NCBI GenBank assembly: GCA_023383815.1
Contig: JAHDYG010000024.1
Location: forward strand, 1-56,282
From: Rhodocyclaceae bacterium
GTDB lineage: Bacteria > Pseudomonadota > Gammaproteobacteria > Burkholderiales > Rhodocyclaceae
Reading direction: 5' to 3'
DNA: 56,282 nucleotides
In this document: positions 11,708-20,417 of the stretch, piece after piece
How positions within the stretch are numbered: position 1 is the first letter of the stretch
How the letters are laid out: every line of letters begins with the position of its first letter
The notes under the pieces: generated by a model
Told to the model about the DNA's origin: nothing
The model's input: only the letters and a program-made list of their open reading frames with translations
Databases searched by the model: none
Program-made: the position numbers and the translations under genes

Positions 11708-12163
11708 ATGAAAATCGGTGAGCTGGCAAGAGTCACCGGCACCCCGGTGGAGACCATCCGCTACTACGAGCGCGAGGGGTTGCTGGCTGCCCCGCCGCGT
11801 ACGGAAGGAAACTTCCGTATTTACGACGAGAGCCACGTGGAGCGCTTGTCGTTCATCCGCCACTGCCGATCGCTGGACATGGCGTTGGACGAGATCCGCA
11901 TCTTGCTGCGCTTCAAGGACGCGCCCGCCGAGAACTGCGGCGACGTGAATACGCTGCTCGACGCACACATCGGTCACGTCGCCACCCGCATCCGCGAACT
12001 GCGCGCGCTGGAGCGGCAGCTCAAGAGCTTGCGCGAACAATGTCCCGAGGCAAGGGACGCGGCCCACTGCGGCATCCTGCACGAATTGTCACAGCCTTCG
12101 TGTCCGGGAGCACCTATCGGTGCCGGACACGTGCATGGCGCGCACGGCGGCGTCCGAAAATGA
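11708..12163 (+). CDS. cadR: CadR/PbrR-type MerR-family regulator
   Basis: A 151-residue MerR-family metal sensor. The N-terminal winged helix is IGELARVTGTPVETIRYY. Sensor cysteines lie in ENCGDVN and EQCPEARDAAHCG, the pattern of CadR and PbrR. A His-containing tail (GAGHVHGAHGG) is also typical of CadR. ATG at 11708 follows GGAGG and removes a 13-residue extension that the family lacks. It should activate the divergent ATPase gene on Cd(II) or Pb(II) binding; which metal is not decided by sequence. Confidence 0.9.
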   Translation: MKIGELARVTGTPVETIRYYEREGLLAAPPRTEGNFRIYDESHVERLSFIRHCRSLDMALDEIRILLRFKDAPAENCGDVNTLLDAHIGHVATRIRELRALERQLKSLREQCPEARDAAHCGILHELSQPSCPGAPIGAGHVHGAHGGVRK

Positions 12164-12214
12164 AGCAGATCGCCACCCGCGGGCAAGACTCGCGCCCATC
12201 GCGAGGACGCTCCC

Positions 12215-13156
12215 GTGAATGAGGTCGATGTCTACGTATACGCGGCAACACGCGCCAATACGCGCCGCAGCTACGCCTCCGCCGTGCGCCATTTCGAGGT
12301 GGAATGGGGTGGTTTCCTGCCGGCCAGCACGGACAGCATCGCACGCTATCTGGCCCAGCACGCCGAGTTGCTGTCCGTCGCCACGCTGCGCCAGCGCCTC
12401 GCGGCCCTGTCGCGCTGGCACCAGGATCACGGCTTTGCCGATCCCACCAAGGCCCCTCTGGTACGCCAGACCATGAAGGGCATTCAAACCCTGCATCCGG
12501 CGCAAACCCGGCAGGCGGTGCCGCTACAGATTGGCCAGCTGGCCCACGCCGTGACATGGCTGGACCGCGCGATCGCCACCCGGGAAGCGGTCGAGCAACT
12601 GCGCCACACCCGTGACAAGGCGTTATTGCTCCTGGGTTTCTGGCGCGGTTTCCGAAGTGACGAATTGATCCGTCTGGAAGCGCAAAACGTCGAGCTCGTG
12701 CCCGGCCAGGGTATGACCTGCTTCTTGCCGCGAACCAAGGGCGACCGTCAGGCGGCCGGACAGCGCTTCAAGGTGCCGGCCTTGTCCCGTCTGTGTCCCG
12801 TGGCGGCCTATATGGCCTGGATGGATCTGTCCGGGATCGAGGAAGGGGCCGTTTTTCGTGGAATCGATCAATGGGGGCGGATCCGCGCCCAAGGCTTGCA
12901 CGTCAACAGCGTCACGCCGCTGCTGCGCAGCATTTTCGAGCGCGCGGGGCTCCTGTCGGCCGACAACTACAGCAGCCACTCCTTGCGTCGCGGGTTCGCC
13001 AGCTGGGCCAACGACAACGGATGGGACGTCAAGAGCCTGATGGAATACGTCGGCTGGCGTGATGTGAAGTCCGCCCTGCGCTATATCGACGGTGCCGATG
13101 CATTCGGTCAGCAGCGCATCGAACGCGCCTTGTCGGCTGATGCTCAGGCGTCGTGA
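12215..13156 (+). CDS. Tyrosine recombinase of the Tn3-family element
   Basis: A 313-residue XerC/D-like site-specific recombinase. The N-terminal SAM-like DNA-binding domain is followed by a catalytic domain with Arg in WRGFRSDELIRL, the HxLRR box SSHSLRRGFA, Trp in VGWRDVKSALRY and a candidate nucleophile Tyr in ALRYID. It starts at GTG after GAGGAC. It runs convergent with a small accessory gene and the Tn3 transposase. Some Tn3-family groups use tyrosine recombinases instead of TnpR to resolve cointegrates, and this is its likely task. Confidence 0.85.
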   Translation: MNEVDVYVYAATRANTRRSYASAVRHFEVEWGGFLPASTDSIARYLAQHAELLSVATLRQRLAALSRWHQDHGFADPTKAPLVRQTMKGIQTLHPAQTRQAVPLQIGQLAHAVTWLDRAIATREAVEQLRHTRDKALLLLGFWRGFRSDELIRLEAQNVELVPGQGMTCFLPRTKGDRQAAGQRFKVPALSRLCPVAAYMAWMDLSGIEEGAVFRGIDQWGRIRAQGLHVNSVTPLLRSIFERAGLLSADNYSSHSLRRGFASWANDNGWDVKSLMEYVGWRDVKSALRYIDGADAFGQQRIERALSADAQAS

Positions 13157-13503
13157 TGGGCGGGCTGCAGGTCGGCCAATGGCTGCAGCGCCGCGGCGAT
13201 CTCAAGACAGAGGTCCGACATCTGCCGGAACTCGTCGATGAGGCCTGCGGCAACTTCCCACAGGTCGTCGGCGCTTGATTCGCTCAAATTCGCGCCATTG
13301 ATGACGGTGTGCGCCATGCGGTGAAGACGCAGCAGTTCATCGCGCACACCCCCTGTTCTGTCGAGACGCTGCGCCATCGGCGCCAGCCGCTCGACGACTT
13401 CGAGCAGCACGGCGGTGTCAAAGCCTTGCCGCAGGTTGTCCAGTGCGGCGGCGTCGACATCACCGTAGGGGGTGGCCGCGAAGCGGGGTTCAGGAATATG
13501 CAT
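13144..13503 (-). CDS. Small accessory protein next to the Tn3 transposase (TnpC-like?)
   Basis: A 119-residue, mostly helical acidic protein (MHIPEPRFAATPYG... PAHHDA) starting two bases after the tnpA stop, so it is probably co-transcribed. Its 3' end overlaps the convergent recombinase gene by 13 bases. Size and place recall TnpC of Tn4652, a roughly 120-residue protein that lowers transposase levels, but I recognise no motif. Function inferred from position only. Confidence 0.6.
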   Translation of the reverse strand: MHIPEPRFAATPYGDVDAAALDNLRQGFDTAVLLEVVERLAPMAQRLDRTGGVRDELLRLHRMAHTVINGANLSESSADDLWEVAAGLIDEFRQMSDLCLEIAAALQPLADLQPAHHDA

Positions 13504-16500
13504 GGTCAGGCTCTGCGCGTCGCGCGCCGCATGTCCTGCACGGACGCGGCCGCTTGTTGAAAGGTTTCGTGGGCGATCCAGGCTTCGGGCTTGCGCTTGA
13601 GTTTCAGGCTGTACTCACCGAAGCGCTTGACGTGCGCGACCTGGTAGGGGCTCAGAAAGCTGACATCGTTTTCCGTGATCTGCCAGCCTTCGTGCCTGAG
13701 GTTGCCCAAGGTGCGCATCATGTCGACCGTGTTCTGCAGGATCAGCGCGGAGGCCACGAGATCGTTGTAGCGCAGGCGCTTCTGCTGCTCATCCGGCTCG
13801 TTCACCGCGATCACGTCGCCACCGAAGGACAGCCACTTGGCAAAGCCGTTGTAGGACTCAATCTTGTTGGTGTTGGCGGTGATCTCCTGGCGCAGCTCAC
13901 GACTGCCGATCCACTCCAGCAGGAAGCCCGTGCGGATCACGTTGCCCAGTTCCTGCGCCGCGAAATACAGACGGTTCTTGCGGCTGTAGCTGCCCAGCTT
14001 GCGCAGCAGGGTAGCCGAGGAAATCTTGCCTGCGTAGATCGACAAAGCCACCTGCATCAGATCCTGCCAGTGCCGCTCGATGAGGGTCCAGTCCACGCTG
14101 TCGCCGAACAGCCGGTTGATGTACTTGTACTTCACCGTCTTGTCCGGCCGGAACAGCGTCAAATTCTTCCAGTTCCGGATCCGCGGCATCAGCTTGATGC
14201 CCAGCAGGTGGGTGAACGCAAACACGGTGGCCGACTGGCCCTGGGTGTCGGCATGCACGGTATCCGCCTCAACCGACAGGCCGGCCTTGAGCAACCCCTC
14301 GATCACGTAGATCGCCTCCCACACGCCGGGCGGGATGAAGTGACGGAACACCGCGATGTAGTTGTTGGCCACGTGCCGGTAAGCGACGGCGCCCATCTTG
14401 CGGTAACGGAAGTGGTAGCCCGCGAGCAGGTTCTCGTCGTAGAAATCGTACTGCGTCCCATCGGCGGCAACCGTCCTGCCGTCGCCCCAGATCTTGGGGA
14501 GATCAAGTCGCAGATACACCTCGTTGAGCTCGCGCTGGGCCGCTTCGAGGCTCTCCAGCGAGAGGTGGCGCCGATTGACGAAGGACAGCATGTGCGGCGT
14601 GACCCCGCTGTCGCCCAGATGGCGCGCAGCCTGCGTCGGCCCGAGGTTGCAGCCCATGGCGAAGATCGTCAGCAGGTAGCGCTCGGCGGGCTGCTTGAGC
14701 TTGGCCATGTTGCCCGATAGCGGTCCGAAGTGCCGTGTGAAGCCCATCCAGTGCTCGATGTTGGCGAGCACGTCCAGAATGTGCCGCGCCGGCATGCGCT
14801 GCGTCAGGGCGTTTTGCAGCGACACGGCGGAAAGGGGTATTTCGCGCGCGATCGGCTTGCGCAACACTGGCTCTCCGGTGGCAGTCAGGGCCACGTCGCC
14901 GCGACACTCAGGGAACTTGTCATCCAGATGCTGAGCGGTGTCGCCGAGCCAGTCGCGCAGACTGCCGGCAAAGGATGCAGCGTCCTGCGGCAGGCCGATC
15001 TTCTCGCAGTAGGCGGGCAACAACTCCTGGCATTCCTCCCACGACAGCAACTGATCGCGGTAATCGGCGAACTCCTCGGAGCCCGCGACACTGAGATCGC
15101 CGGAGCGCAACTCCTCGGCCAGGTAGGAGAACACACAGATTTCGAGGTTGCGCCGGCTCACACCCAGACCAAAACCGTCGCCGTCGCCCTCGCGCAGGAG
15201 CTTGCGCCAGCGGTCCGAGGCGAAGGACAGGTCCATGCCCTCCGTAATCCACTCGATGCGATGCTTGTCCTGATAGATTTTGATGAGCGTCAAAGCATCG
15301 ATCAGCGTCCGATCCTGGGTGGTGGGGCGGATGTCGAGCAAATGCACGAGCCGGAACAGGATGGAACGATGGCTCTTGAAGTGCTTCCACACGAGGGGCA
15401 GGTAGTTGTTGCCGGTGGTCGCCTGCACCAGGGCACAGGTCTCGCGGACCCCGTCGATGCCACCCGCCGGCGCAAGGTATTCGCGAATCTGAGCGCCGGC
15501 TGCCGCATTGTCCGGTTCGCCGGCGAGGATGGAGAGCACGCCATCCAGCGTGCCGATCAGCCGCTCGATCTGGCCGCGCTGCCCGAACTGGATCTGTTCG
15601 AGTTCTTCCTTGGCGCGTTTGTGAATCGTGGCCACGCGGCGCAGGAACATCTCGGCCAACTGATCCCGTGCGCGGACCTGCATGCGCCGGATCAAGGCCA
15701 CCAGCAGGGTGTAACACTTGGCCTCGGCACACTCGCGCAACTCGGAAACGTCATAGGCCATGGCTTGGGCGGCGAAGTGGCGAATCTTCGAGTCGGGAAT
15801 GCCTGCAAGGATGTCATCCTCCGCCGCGATCGAATCCAGCCATTCCAGATGCTCCACCAGTATTTCGAGATGCCTGCGGGTCGGGCGTTTCGCGGATCTC
15901 TTGAGCTCGTTGTACTCGCTCTGGCGTTGCCCCAGCTTGTCAGTGAGCAACAGGGCCTGAAGGCATTCGCGATGGTTCGGCGGGATTCGATGCAGGACCG
16001 TCCCGAAGATCCGTTCCTGGACCTCGGCGTGTGCGCGTTCGGCCAGGGCATCGAGTGAGGAGAACGCCGGCAGTTCGATCTGGCGATACACCAGCTCGTC
16101 AATGAGTGCGTTGATGATGTCGATGCGCTGGTCCAACAACTCGGCCGATTGGTACGCGAGCTTTTCGGCGACTTCGCCCGCATCCGTACCGTAGAACGCC
16201 TTGACCTGAAGATGGGTCCGCACGGCGGCCATGTGCCGATACAGGGTGCGTGGCGTCGAGTAGTCGATAGCGATGCGCGTCGCATAGCCCAGCGAATCGC
16301 GAATGTGATCGCTGACCTCCGTCGGTATCTCTTCCAGCGACGGGAAGTAGTGCAGGTATTGAAAGGTCTTGAGCAGCAGGACGAGACCGAGTCGTTGAAT
16401 CGGAGTTCGGGCGGCGCGTTCAGCCCATGCTCGTTCATCATCCGTGGGCGTAAAACTTTGCTGCAGTTCCTTCCCGGCGAGGGACCGGCCGAACGTAAGC

Positions 16501-16528
16501 GTCCGGTGGCGACCGTCTTGCCAGGTGC

Positions 16529-16834
16529 TCAGTCCTGAGGATTGATCTCGTCAGTGAACTCGCCGTCGCGCAATGCGCGGGCGATGGCGTCATCGAGCCG
16601 GGTCAGGAGTTCGTAGAGGGTTTCGCCGTCGCGGCGCTGGAGCATTGCCAAACAGTTGTGGTCGTCGTTGGCGATGGCGACGCAGCCGACCGGGTACAAC
16701 TGCCCGAGAGTGATCTGCCCTTCGGTCTCGATCAGTGCGGCGACATTGGGGAGGCCGGCCAACGGATCGCCCGCGGCGTTGGCCACTACGCGGCTTCCCG
16801 GTTTGCTTCGGCCGGGGCGAGTTCGACGTTCCAT
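16529..16834 (-). CDS. IS66 accessory ORF (copy 1)
   Basis: A 101-residue protein ([13 protein letters not shown]... DEINPQD) starting inside the 3' end of tnpC and ending near the element's left tip. Some IS66-family members carry such a fourth gene. It has no motif I recognise. The overlap of about 49 bases with tnpC suggests coupled translation. Confidence 0.6.
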   Translation of the reverse strand: MERRTRPGRSKPGSRVVANAAGDPLAGLPNVAALIETEGQITLGQLYPVGCVAIANDDHNCLAMLQRRDGETLYELLTRLDDAIARALRDGEFTDEINPQD

Positions 16835-18306
16835 GGCAACAACTCCTCGATGCGGTTGACCGGATGCTCGGCGATGCGCGCGAGCACGTGGCGCAGGTAG
16901 GCTTCCGGATCGAGGTCGTTGAGCTTGGCCGTGCCGATCAGGCTGTAGATCGCGGCCGCGCGCTCGCCGCCGGCGTCCGAGCCGGCAAAGAGGTAATTCT
17001 TGCGGCCGATCGCCACGGTGCGCAGCGCCCGCTCGGCGGCATTGTTGTCGATCTCGATGCGTCCGTCGTCGGCGTAGCGGGTGAGCGCCGGCCAGCGAGT
17101 GAGCGCGTAGCGGATCGCCTCGGCGAGCGCCGAACGCTTGGAGAGCTTGGTGAGCGTCTCGCCGAGCCAATCCTTGAGGGCGGCGAGCAGCGGTGCGGCG
17201 CGCGCCTGGCGCACCTCGCGTCGCGCGTGCGGCGGCTGGCCGCGGATGGCGGCCTCGATCTCGTAGAGCGCGCCGATGCGCGTGAGCGCCTCGGTGGCGA
17301 TCGGCGAGGCGTGCGCCTTGGCGAGCTCGTAGAACTTGCGCCGGGCGTGCGCCCAGCAGGCGGCCTCGACGATGTCTCCATCCGCATACAGCGGCTCGTA
17401 GCCCGCGAAGGCGTCGGCCTGCAGGATGCCGCGGAACGCTTTCAGGTGCGCCTGGGGATGTTCGCCCCGCCGGTTCGGCGAGTAGGCGAACCACACGGCC
17501 GGTGCGGCGCGGTCACCGGCCGGGCGATCGTCACGCACATAGGTCCACAGCCGCCCGGTGCGGGTCTTGCCCTCGCCGGGGGCGAGCACCGGCACCGGGG
17601 TGTCGTCGGCATGCACCTTGGCGGCCGCGAGCACATAACGGTTGAGCGCTTCGACGAGCGGGCGCAGCAGCGCGCTGCACTGGCCGACCCAGTCGGCGAG
17701 CGTCGAGCGCTCGAGCGTGACGCCCGCCCGGGCGTAGATGTCGCTCTGGCGGTAGAGCGGCAGATGGTCGCAGTACTTGGCGGTGAGCACGTGGGCGAGC
17801 AGCCCCGCACCGGCCCGCCCCCGCGCGATCGGGCGGCTGGCGGCAGGCGCCTGCACGATCGTGTCGCAGCCTGCACAGGCGAGCTTGGGGCGCACGTGGC
17901 GGATCACCCGGAAGCGCTCGGGCACGTACTCGAGCATCTCGCTCACGTCCTCGCCGAGCAGCTTCAAGGCGCCGCCGCAGTCCGGGCAGCAACTCGCTGG
18001 CGGTGCGTGCTCGACGTGCTCGCGCGGCAGATGCGCGGGCAGCGGCTCGCGCGCGGCGCGTTCGGACTCGGAGTTGGTGGTGATCGGGGGAACGGTGACG
18101 GCACGCTCGGCGCGCACCGCCTCGAGCTCTTCGAGCGAGAACTCGAGTTGGCCGATGCTCTCGTCGAGCCGCTCGGAGCGGCGGCCGAACTGCGCCCGAC
18201 GCAGCTTCGCGATGATGAAGTTCAGGCGCTCGATCTCGGCCTGCTGCGCCGCGACCATCGCCTTGAGCAGTGCAGCGTCGTCGGGCAGGGGCGAGGTCGA
18301 GTCCAT
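16786..18306 (-). CDS. tnpC: IS66 TnpC transposase (copy 1)
   Basis: A 506-residue transposase. It has an N-terminal coiled coil with leucine repeat ([16 protein letters not shown]), a zinc finger (CCPDCGGAL ... CAGCDTIV), and a DDE core with Asp in [11 protein letters not shown], Asp in [10 protein letters not shown] and Glu in [10 protein letters not shown]. It catalyses transposition of the element together with TnpA and TnpB. No damage. Confidence 0.95.
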   Translation of the reverse strand: MDSTSPLPDDAALLKAMVAAQQAEIERLNFIIAKLRRAQFGRRSERLDESIGQLEFSLEELEAVRAERAVTVPPITTNSESERAAREPLPAHLPREHVEHAPPASCCPDCGGALKLLGEDVSEMLEYVPERFRVIRHVRPKLACAGCDTIVQAPAASRPIARGRAGAGLLAHVLTAKYCDHLPLYRQSDIYARAGVTLERSTLADWVGQCSALLRPLVEALNRYVLAAAKVHADDTPVPVLAPGEGKTRTGRLWTYVRDDRPAGDRAAPAVWFAYSPNRRGEHPQAHLKAFRGILQADAFAGYEPLYADGDIVEAACWAHARRKFYELAKAHASPIATEALTRIGALYEIEAAIRGQPPHARREVRQARAAPLLAALKDWLGETLTKLSKRSALAEAIRYALTRWPALTRYADDGRIEIDNNAAERALRTVAIGRKNYLFAGSDAGGERAAAIYSLIGTAKLNDLDPEAYLRHVLARIAEHPVNRIEELLPWNVELAPAEANREAA

Positions 18307-18360
18307 GCCGAGAGTCTACGCGAGTCCGCTCCCTGTGAACAGCCCCCACGGGCGGCCTCG

Positions 18361-18708
18361 CTACGCGGCGCATTCGGGCTGCCAGCTGCGCCGGGGACGA
18401 CGCCAATCGATGCCTTCGAGCAGCATCGATAGCTGCGCCGCGGTGAGATGGATCCCGCCTTCGGTGGCCTGCGGCCAGACGAAGCGCCCGTGCTCGAGCC
18501 GCTTGGTGAAGAGACACACCCCGTCGCCGCTCCACCACAAGAGCTTCACCAGGTGGCCGCGCCGGCCGCGGAAGATGAACACGTGCCCCGAGAACGGATT
18601 CTCGCCCAGCGCGCCCTGCACCAGCGCGGCCAGGCCATCCATGCCACGGCGCATGTCCGTGACGCCGGCCACCAGCCAGATCCGAGTGCCCGCGGGCAGC
18701 CCGATCAT
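18361..18708 (-). CDS. tnpB: IS66 TnpB (copy 1)
   Basis: A 115-residue protein with the IS66 Orf2 signature (VTDMRRGMDGLAALVQ, IFRGRRGHLVKLLWW). It starts in a 4-base overlap with the tnpA stop. It is required for transposition in the family; its biochemical role is not known. Confidence 0.94.
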   Translation of the reverse strand: MIGLPAGTRIWLVAGVTDMRRGMDGLAALVQGALGENPFSGHVFIFRGRRGHLVKLLWWSGDGVCLFTKRLEHGRFVWPQATEGGIHLTAAQLSMLLEGIDWRRPRRSWQPECAA

Positions 18709-19130
18709 GCCCGCGCGGCCAGGCAGTCGAGCACTGTCGTGAGCATCCGGGCGTCCACGGCGCCGCGTACCCGCAGCGTGGCCCGCCCCAGCACGATCTC
18801 GATCTCCGGCATCATGGCCGACGCGCCGCGGACCGGTCGTGGTTCCGGCACCGTCAGCACGGGCAACAGCCGGGGCGCGATCCCCTCCGCACTGCCCACA
18901 GTGGTGACCGCCTGATCGGGCAGCGGGGCGCCGAACTTCCCGGCCCGGTACTGCCGACGCCACTTGAAAAGCAGATTGGCATTGACGCCGTGCTTGAGCG
19001 CAAGCTTCGCGACCGAGACGTTCGGCACGCAGGCCAGCGCCGCGAGTTGGCGCTTGAAGTCGATCGGATGATTCGGGCAGCCCTTGCGCGTCGCCCTGGC
19101 GATGCCGGTCGTGGTCAATGTGGTCCCCAC
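18705..19130 (-). CDS. tnpA: IS66 TnpA (copy 1)
   Basis: A 141-residue protein with a helix-turn-helix (SVAKLALKHGVNANLLFKWRRQYR region, residues about 39-62), the usual DNA-binding first gene of IS66 elements. It lies just inside the right inverted repeat. Confidence 0.92.
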   Translation of the reverse strand: MGTTLTTTGIARATRKGCPNHPIDFKRQLAALACVPNVSVAKLALKHGVNANLLFKWRRQYRAGKFGAPLPDQAVTTVGSAEGIAPRLLPVLTVPEPRPVRGASAMMPEIEIVLGRATLRVRGAVDARMLTTVLDCLAARA

Positions 19131-19363
19131 CAGTCATTTGGTGGGCGCCACTTTGGGCGACTTCAGTCAGCGCGGGAAGACGGTGCTGGCCGGACGCTTA
19201 CGGCCGAACCGCGGATAGACCGTCCGTTCTATCGACACCATGCGCTGCCCCTCGAGTGTTCAAGGAAGGCGTAAGCATAGCTGAGGTAAATACCTGGAAG
19301 GCAACCGAGGGAAAAACTTTCAGCAAAACAAACGACTACACGCCGAAAGTCCTAATTTTTTCC

Positions 19364-19716
19364 TCATCCCGGCAAGAGGCCCATCCCGTCCTCGGTCTTC
19401 AACTGGTCAATAGCCTCAGGAGAGACTGTCGGATTTCCGAGGATGCAGCCAACATTGATTCCCTGCTCAACTAACTTCTGGATGCCGGATGCATGGTCTT
19501 CGTCATAGTTGGTGCAGATGAGCAGGTCGGCTACTTTATACCCATCGACGCTAGATGAACTGCGGGATGCCAAGGGAAGCCATTGCGGTCGGAAGAATGA
19601 CCACAGTCGATGAGCACGCGCCAAGCTACTTTAGGTGGTGCAGCAGGCATCGTTAAGAGTGCGCATGCGCCATGGTCGACGTTAAAAAACCGGAGCACAC
19701 CGTCCTTCATGTCCAT
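19364..19716 (-). pseudogene. Second metallo-beta-lactamase-fold gene, frameshifted and truncated
   Basis: The first frame (19716-19531) reads MDMKDGVLRFFNVDHGACA... RVLIDCGHSS and stops after HLASMGIK. The next frame continues with ADLLICTNYDEDHASGIQKL to 19364. The two parts form the start of a ComEC-like metallo-beta-lactamase-fold domain with the NYDEDH metal motif; a one-base shift near 19545 breaks it. The C-terminal half is missing, where the end of the Tn3-family element abuts. It starts 3 bases after the membrane-protein gene, so it was the last gene of that operon. Confidence 0.75.
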
Positions 19717-19719
19717 TGC

Positions 19720-20403
19720 TCAGGACTTTTTCTCGGCTTCGGGTTTGCTGTGGGCATAAGAGGTGAAGACCTCCAGTGCATACTGGCGGAAGAATTTGAG
19801 GTATCGCAGCAACATACCCAGGCCCACCACAAACGCCCCCCGAGAAAGGTGCAGAGCAGTGTCAGTTCCGTCGTGCCAGCGGTAGTGCCAGTACAGGACC
19901 GCCGCACTCAGGAAAGCTGCCAGCGAGACGTTACGAGCGAATCCGTACAAGTTAAGAAAATCGCCCAGTCGGGACATAACCGCTGGCGTTGTTCGGGCAT
20001 GCGCAAATGCGCACCAGAAAAGGCCTTCCCCGGGTACTTTGTGGCCGGAAGGTGCTGCGCGCTCCAGGATGGCGTTCTGAGTGGGTTCAGGCAAGGCTTC
20101 GAAGTAGCCTGGAATGAGCCATCGAACGGGCTTCCAAGCCTTCGCTCGTCCGAAAAGAACCATACGTGGCGCACCAAGAAGCTTAACGACAAGCACCTTC
20201 TCGTAGAGGAACGACGCCAAGCTGGCAACCATTTGTCCGACCGTGTACGCGCTAACCATAGCCATGATGCCTTGGACGACAGACCATGAGTCTCGGTACA
20301 GCAGGTGCGTGCCTGCAACGTAGTCGATGGCTCCGAGCACTATGAAGCCTGCCGATAAATAGGCCCAAAAGTCGTAGCTTGTAAACGGAATCTTTTGGTC
20401 CAT
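19720..20403 (-). CDS. Four-helix inner-membrane protein of the E2-E1-JAB operon
   Basis: A 227-residue protein with four hydrophobic segments: about residues 12-31, 40-72, 155-173 and 188-205. Between helices 2 and 3 is a cytoplasmic-size loop of about 80 residues, and the C-terminus is charged (PEAEKKS). No known domain recognised. The gene starts 14 bases after the fused E2-E1-JAB gene with GAAGGGAG upstream, and is followed within 3 bases by the second metallo-beta-lactamase gene. In defence operons such proteins often act as membrane-disrupting effectors or anchors; here that is inference. Confidence 0.8.
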   Translation of the reverse strand: MDQKIPFTSYDFWAYLSAGFIVLGAIDYVAGTHLLYRDSWSVVQGIMAMVSAYTVGQMVASLASFLYEKVLVVKLLGAPRMVLFGRAKAWKPVRWLIPGYFEALPEPTQNAILERAAPSGHKVPGEGLFWCAFAHARTTPAVMSRLGDFLNLYGFARNVSLAAFLSAAVLYWHYRWHDGTDTALHLSRGAFVVGLGMLLRYLKFFRQYALEVFTSYAHSKPEAEKKS

Positions 20404-20417
20404 ATCGCTCCCTTCTT

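Larger units (their letters stand above)
16495..19201 (-). mobile_element. IS66-family element, copy 1
   Basis: This 2707-bp element ends in inverted repeats starting GTAAGCGTCCGG, flanked by the 8-bp duplication GGCCGAAC (16487-16494 and 19202-19209). It carries tnpA, tnpB, tnpC and a fourth small gene, all on the minus strand and all intact. It interrupts the Tn3-family transposase gene. A copy of the same length with the same encoded proteins lies at 30836-33542. Confidence 0.97.
13506..19241 (-). pseudogene. tnpA: Tn3-family transposase split by an IS66-family insertion
   Basis: Removing the insertion sequence and one copy of the 8-bp target duplication joins 19241-19210 to 16494-13506 in one frame. 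This gives a 1006-residue transposase beginning MVSIERTVYPRFGRSLAGK, normal length for the family. The insertion falls at codon 12. The rest is intact: catalytic candidates are Asp in VAADGTQYD, Asp in VHADTQGQS and Glu in NTNKIESYNG. Family: DUF4158 plus Tn3 DDE domain, unlike the mer TnpA. The 908-residue part from the internal ATG at 16232 lacks the N-terminal DNA-binding region. Confidence 0.92.

Noticed and set aside
13443..16058. Long plus-strand frames of 425 and 442 codons
   Set aside because: Both are antisense shadows of the Tn3-family transposase.
16735..18432. Long plus-strand open frame of 565 codons (repeated at 31076-32773)
   Set aside because: It is the antisense shadow of the GC-rich IS66 tnpC gene; the product is Arg/Gly/Ala-rich with no family features, and the minus-strand tnpC is intact.
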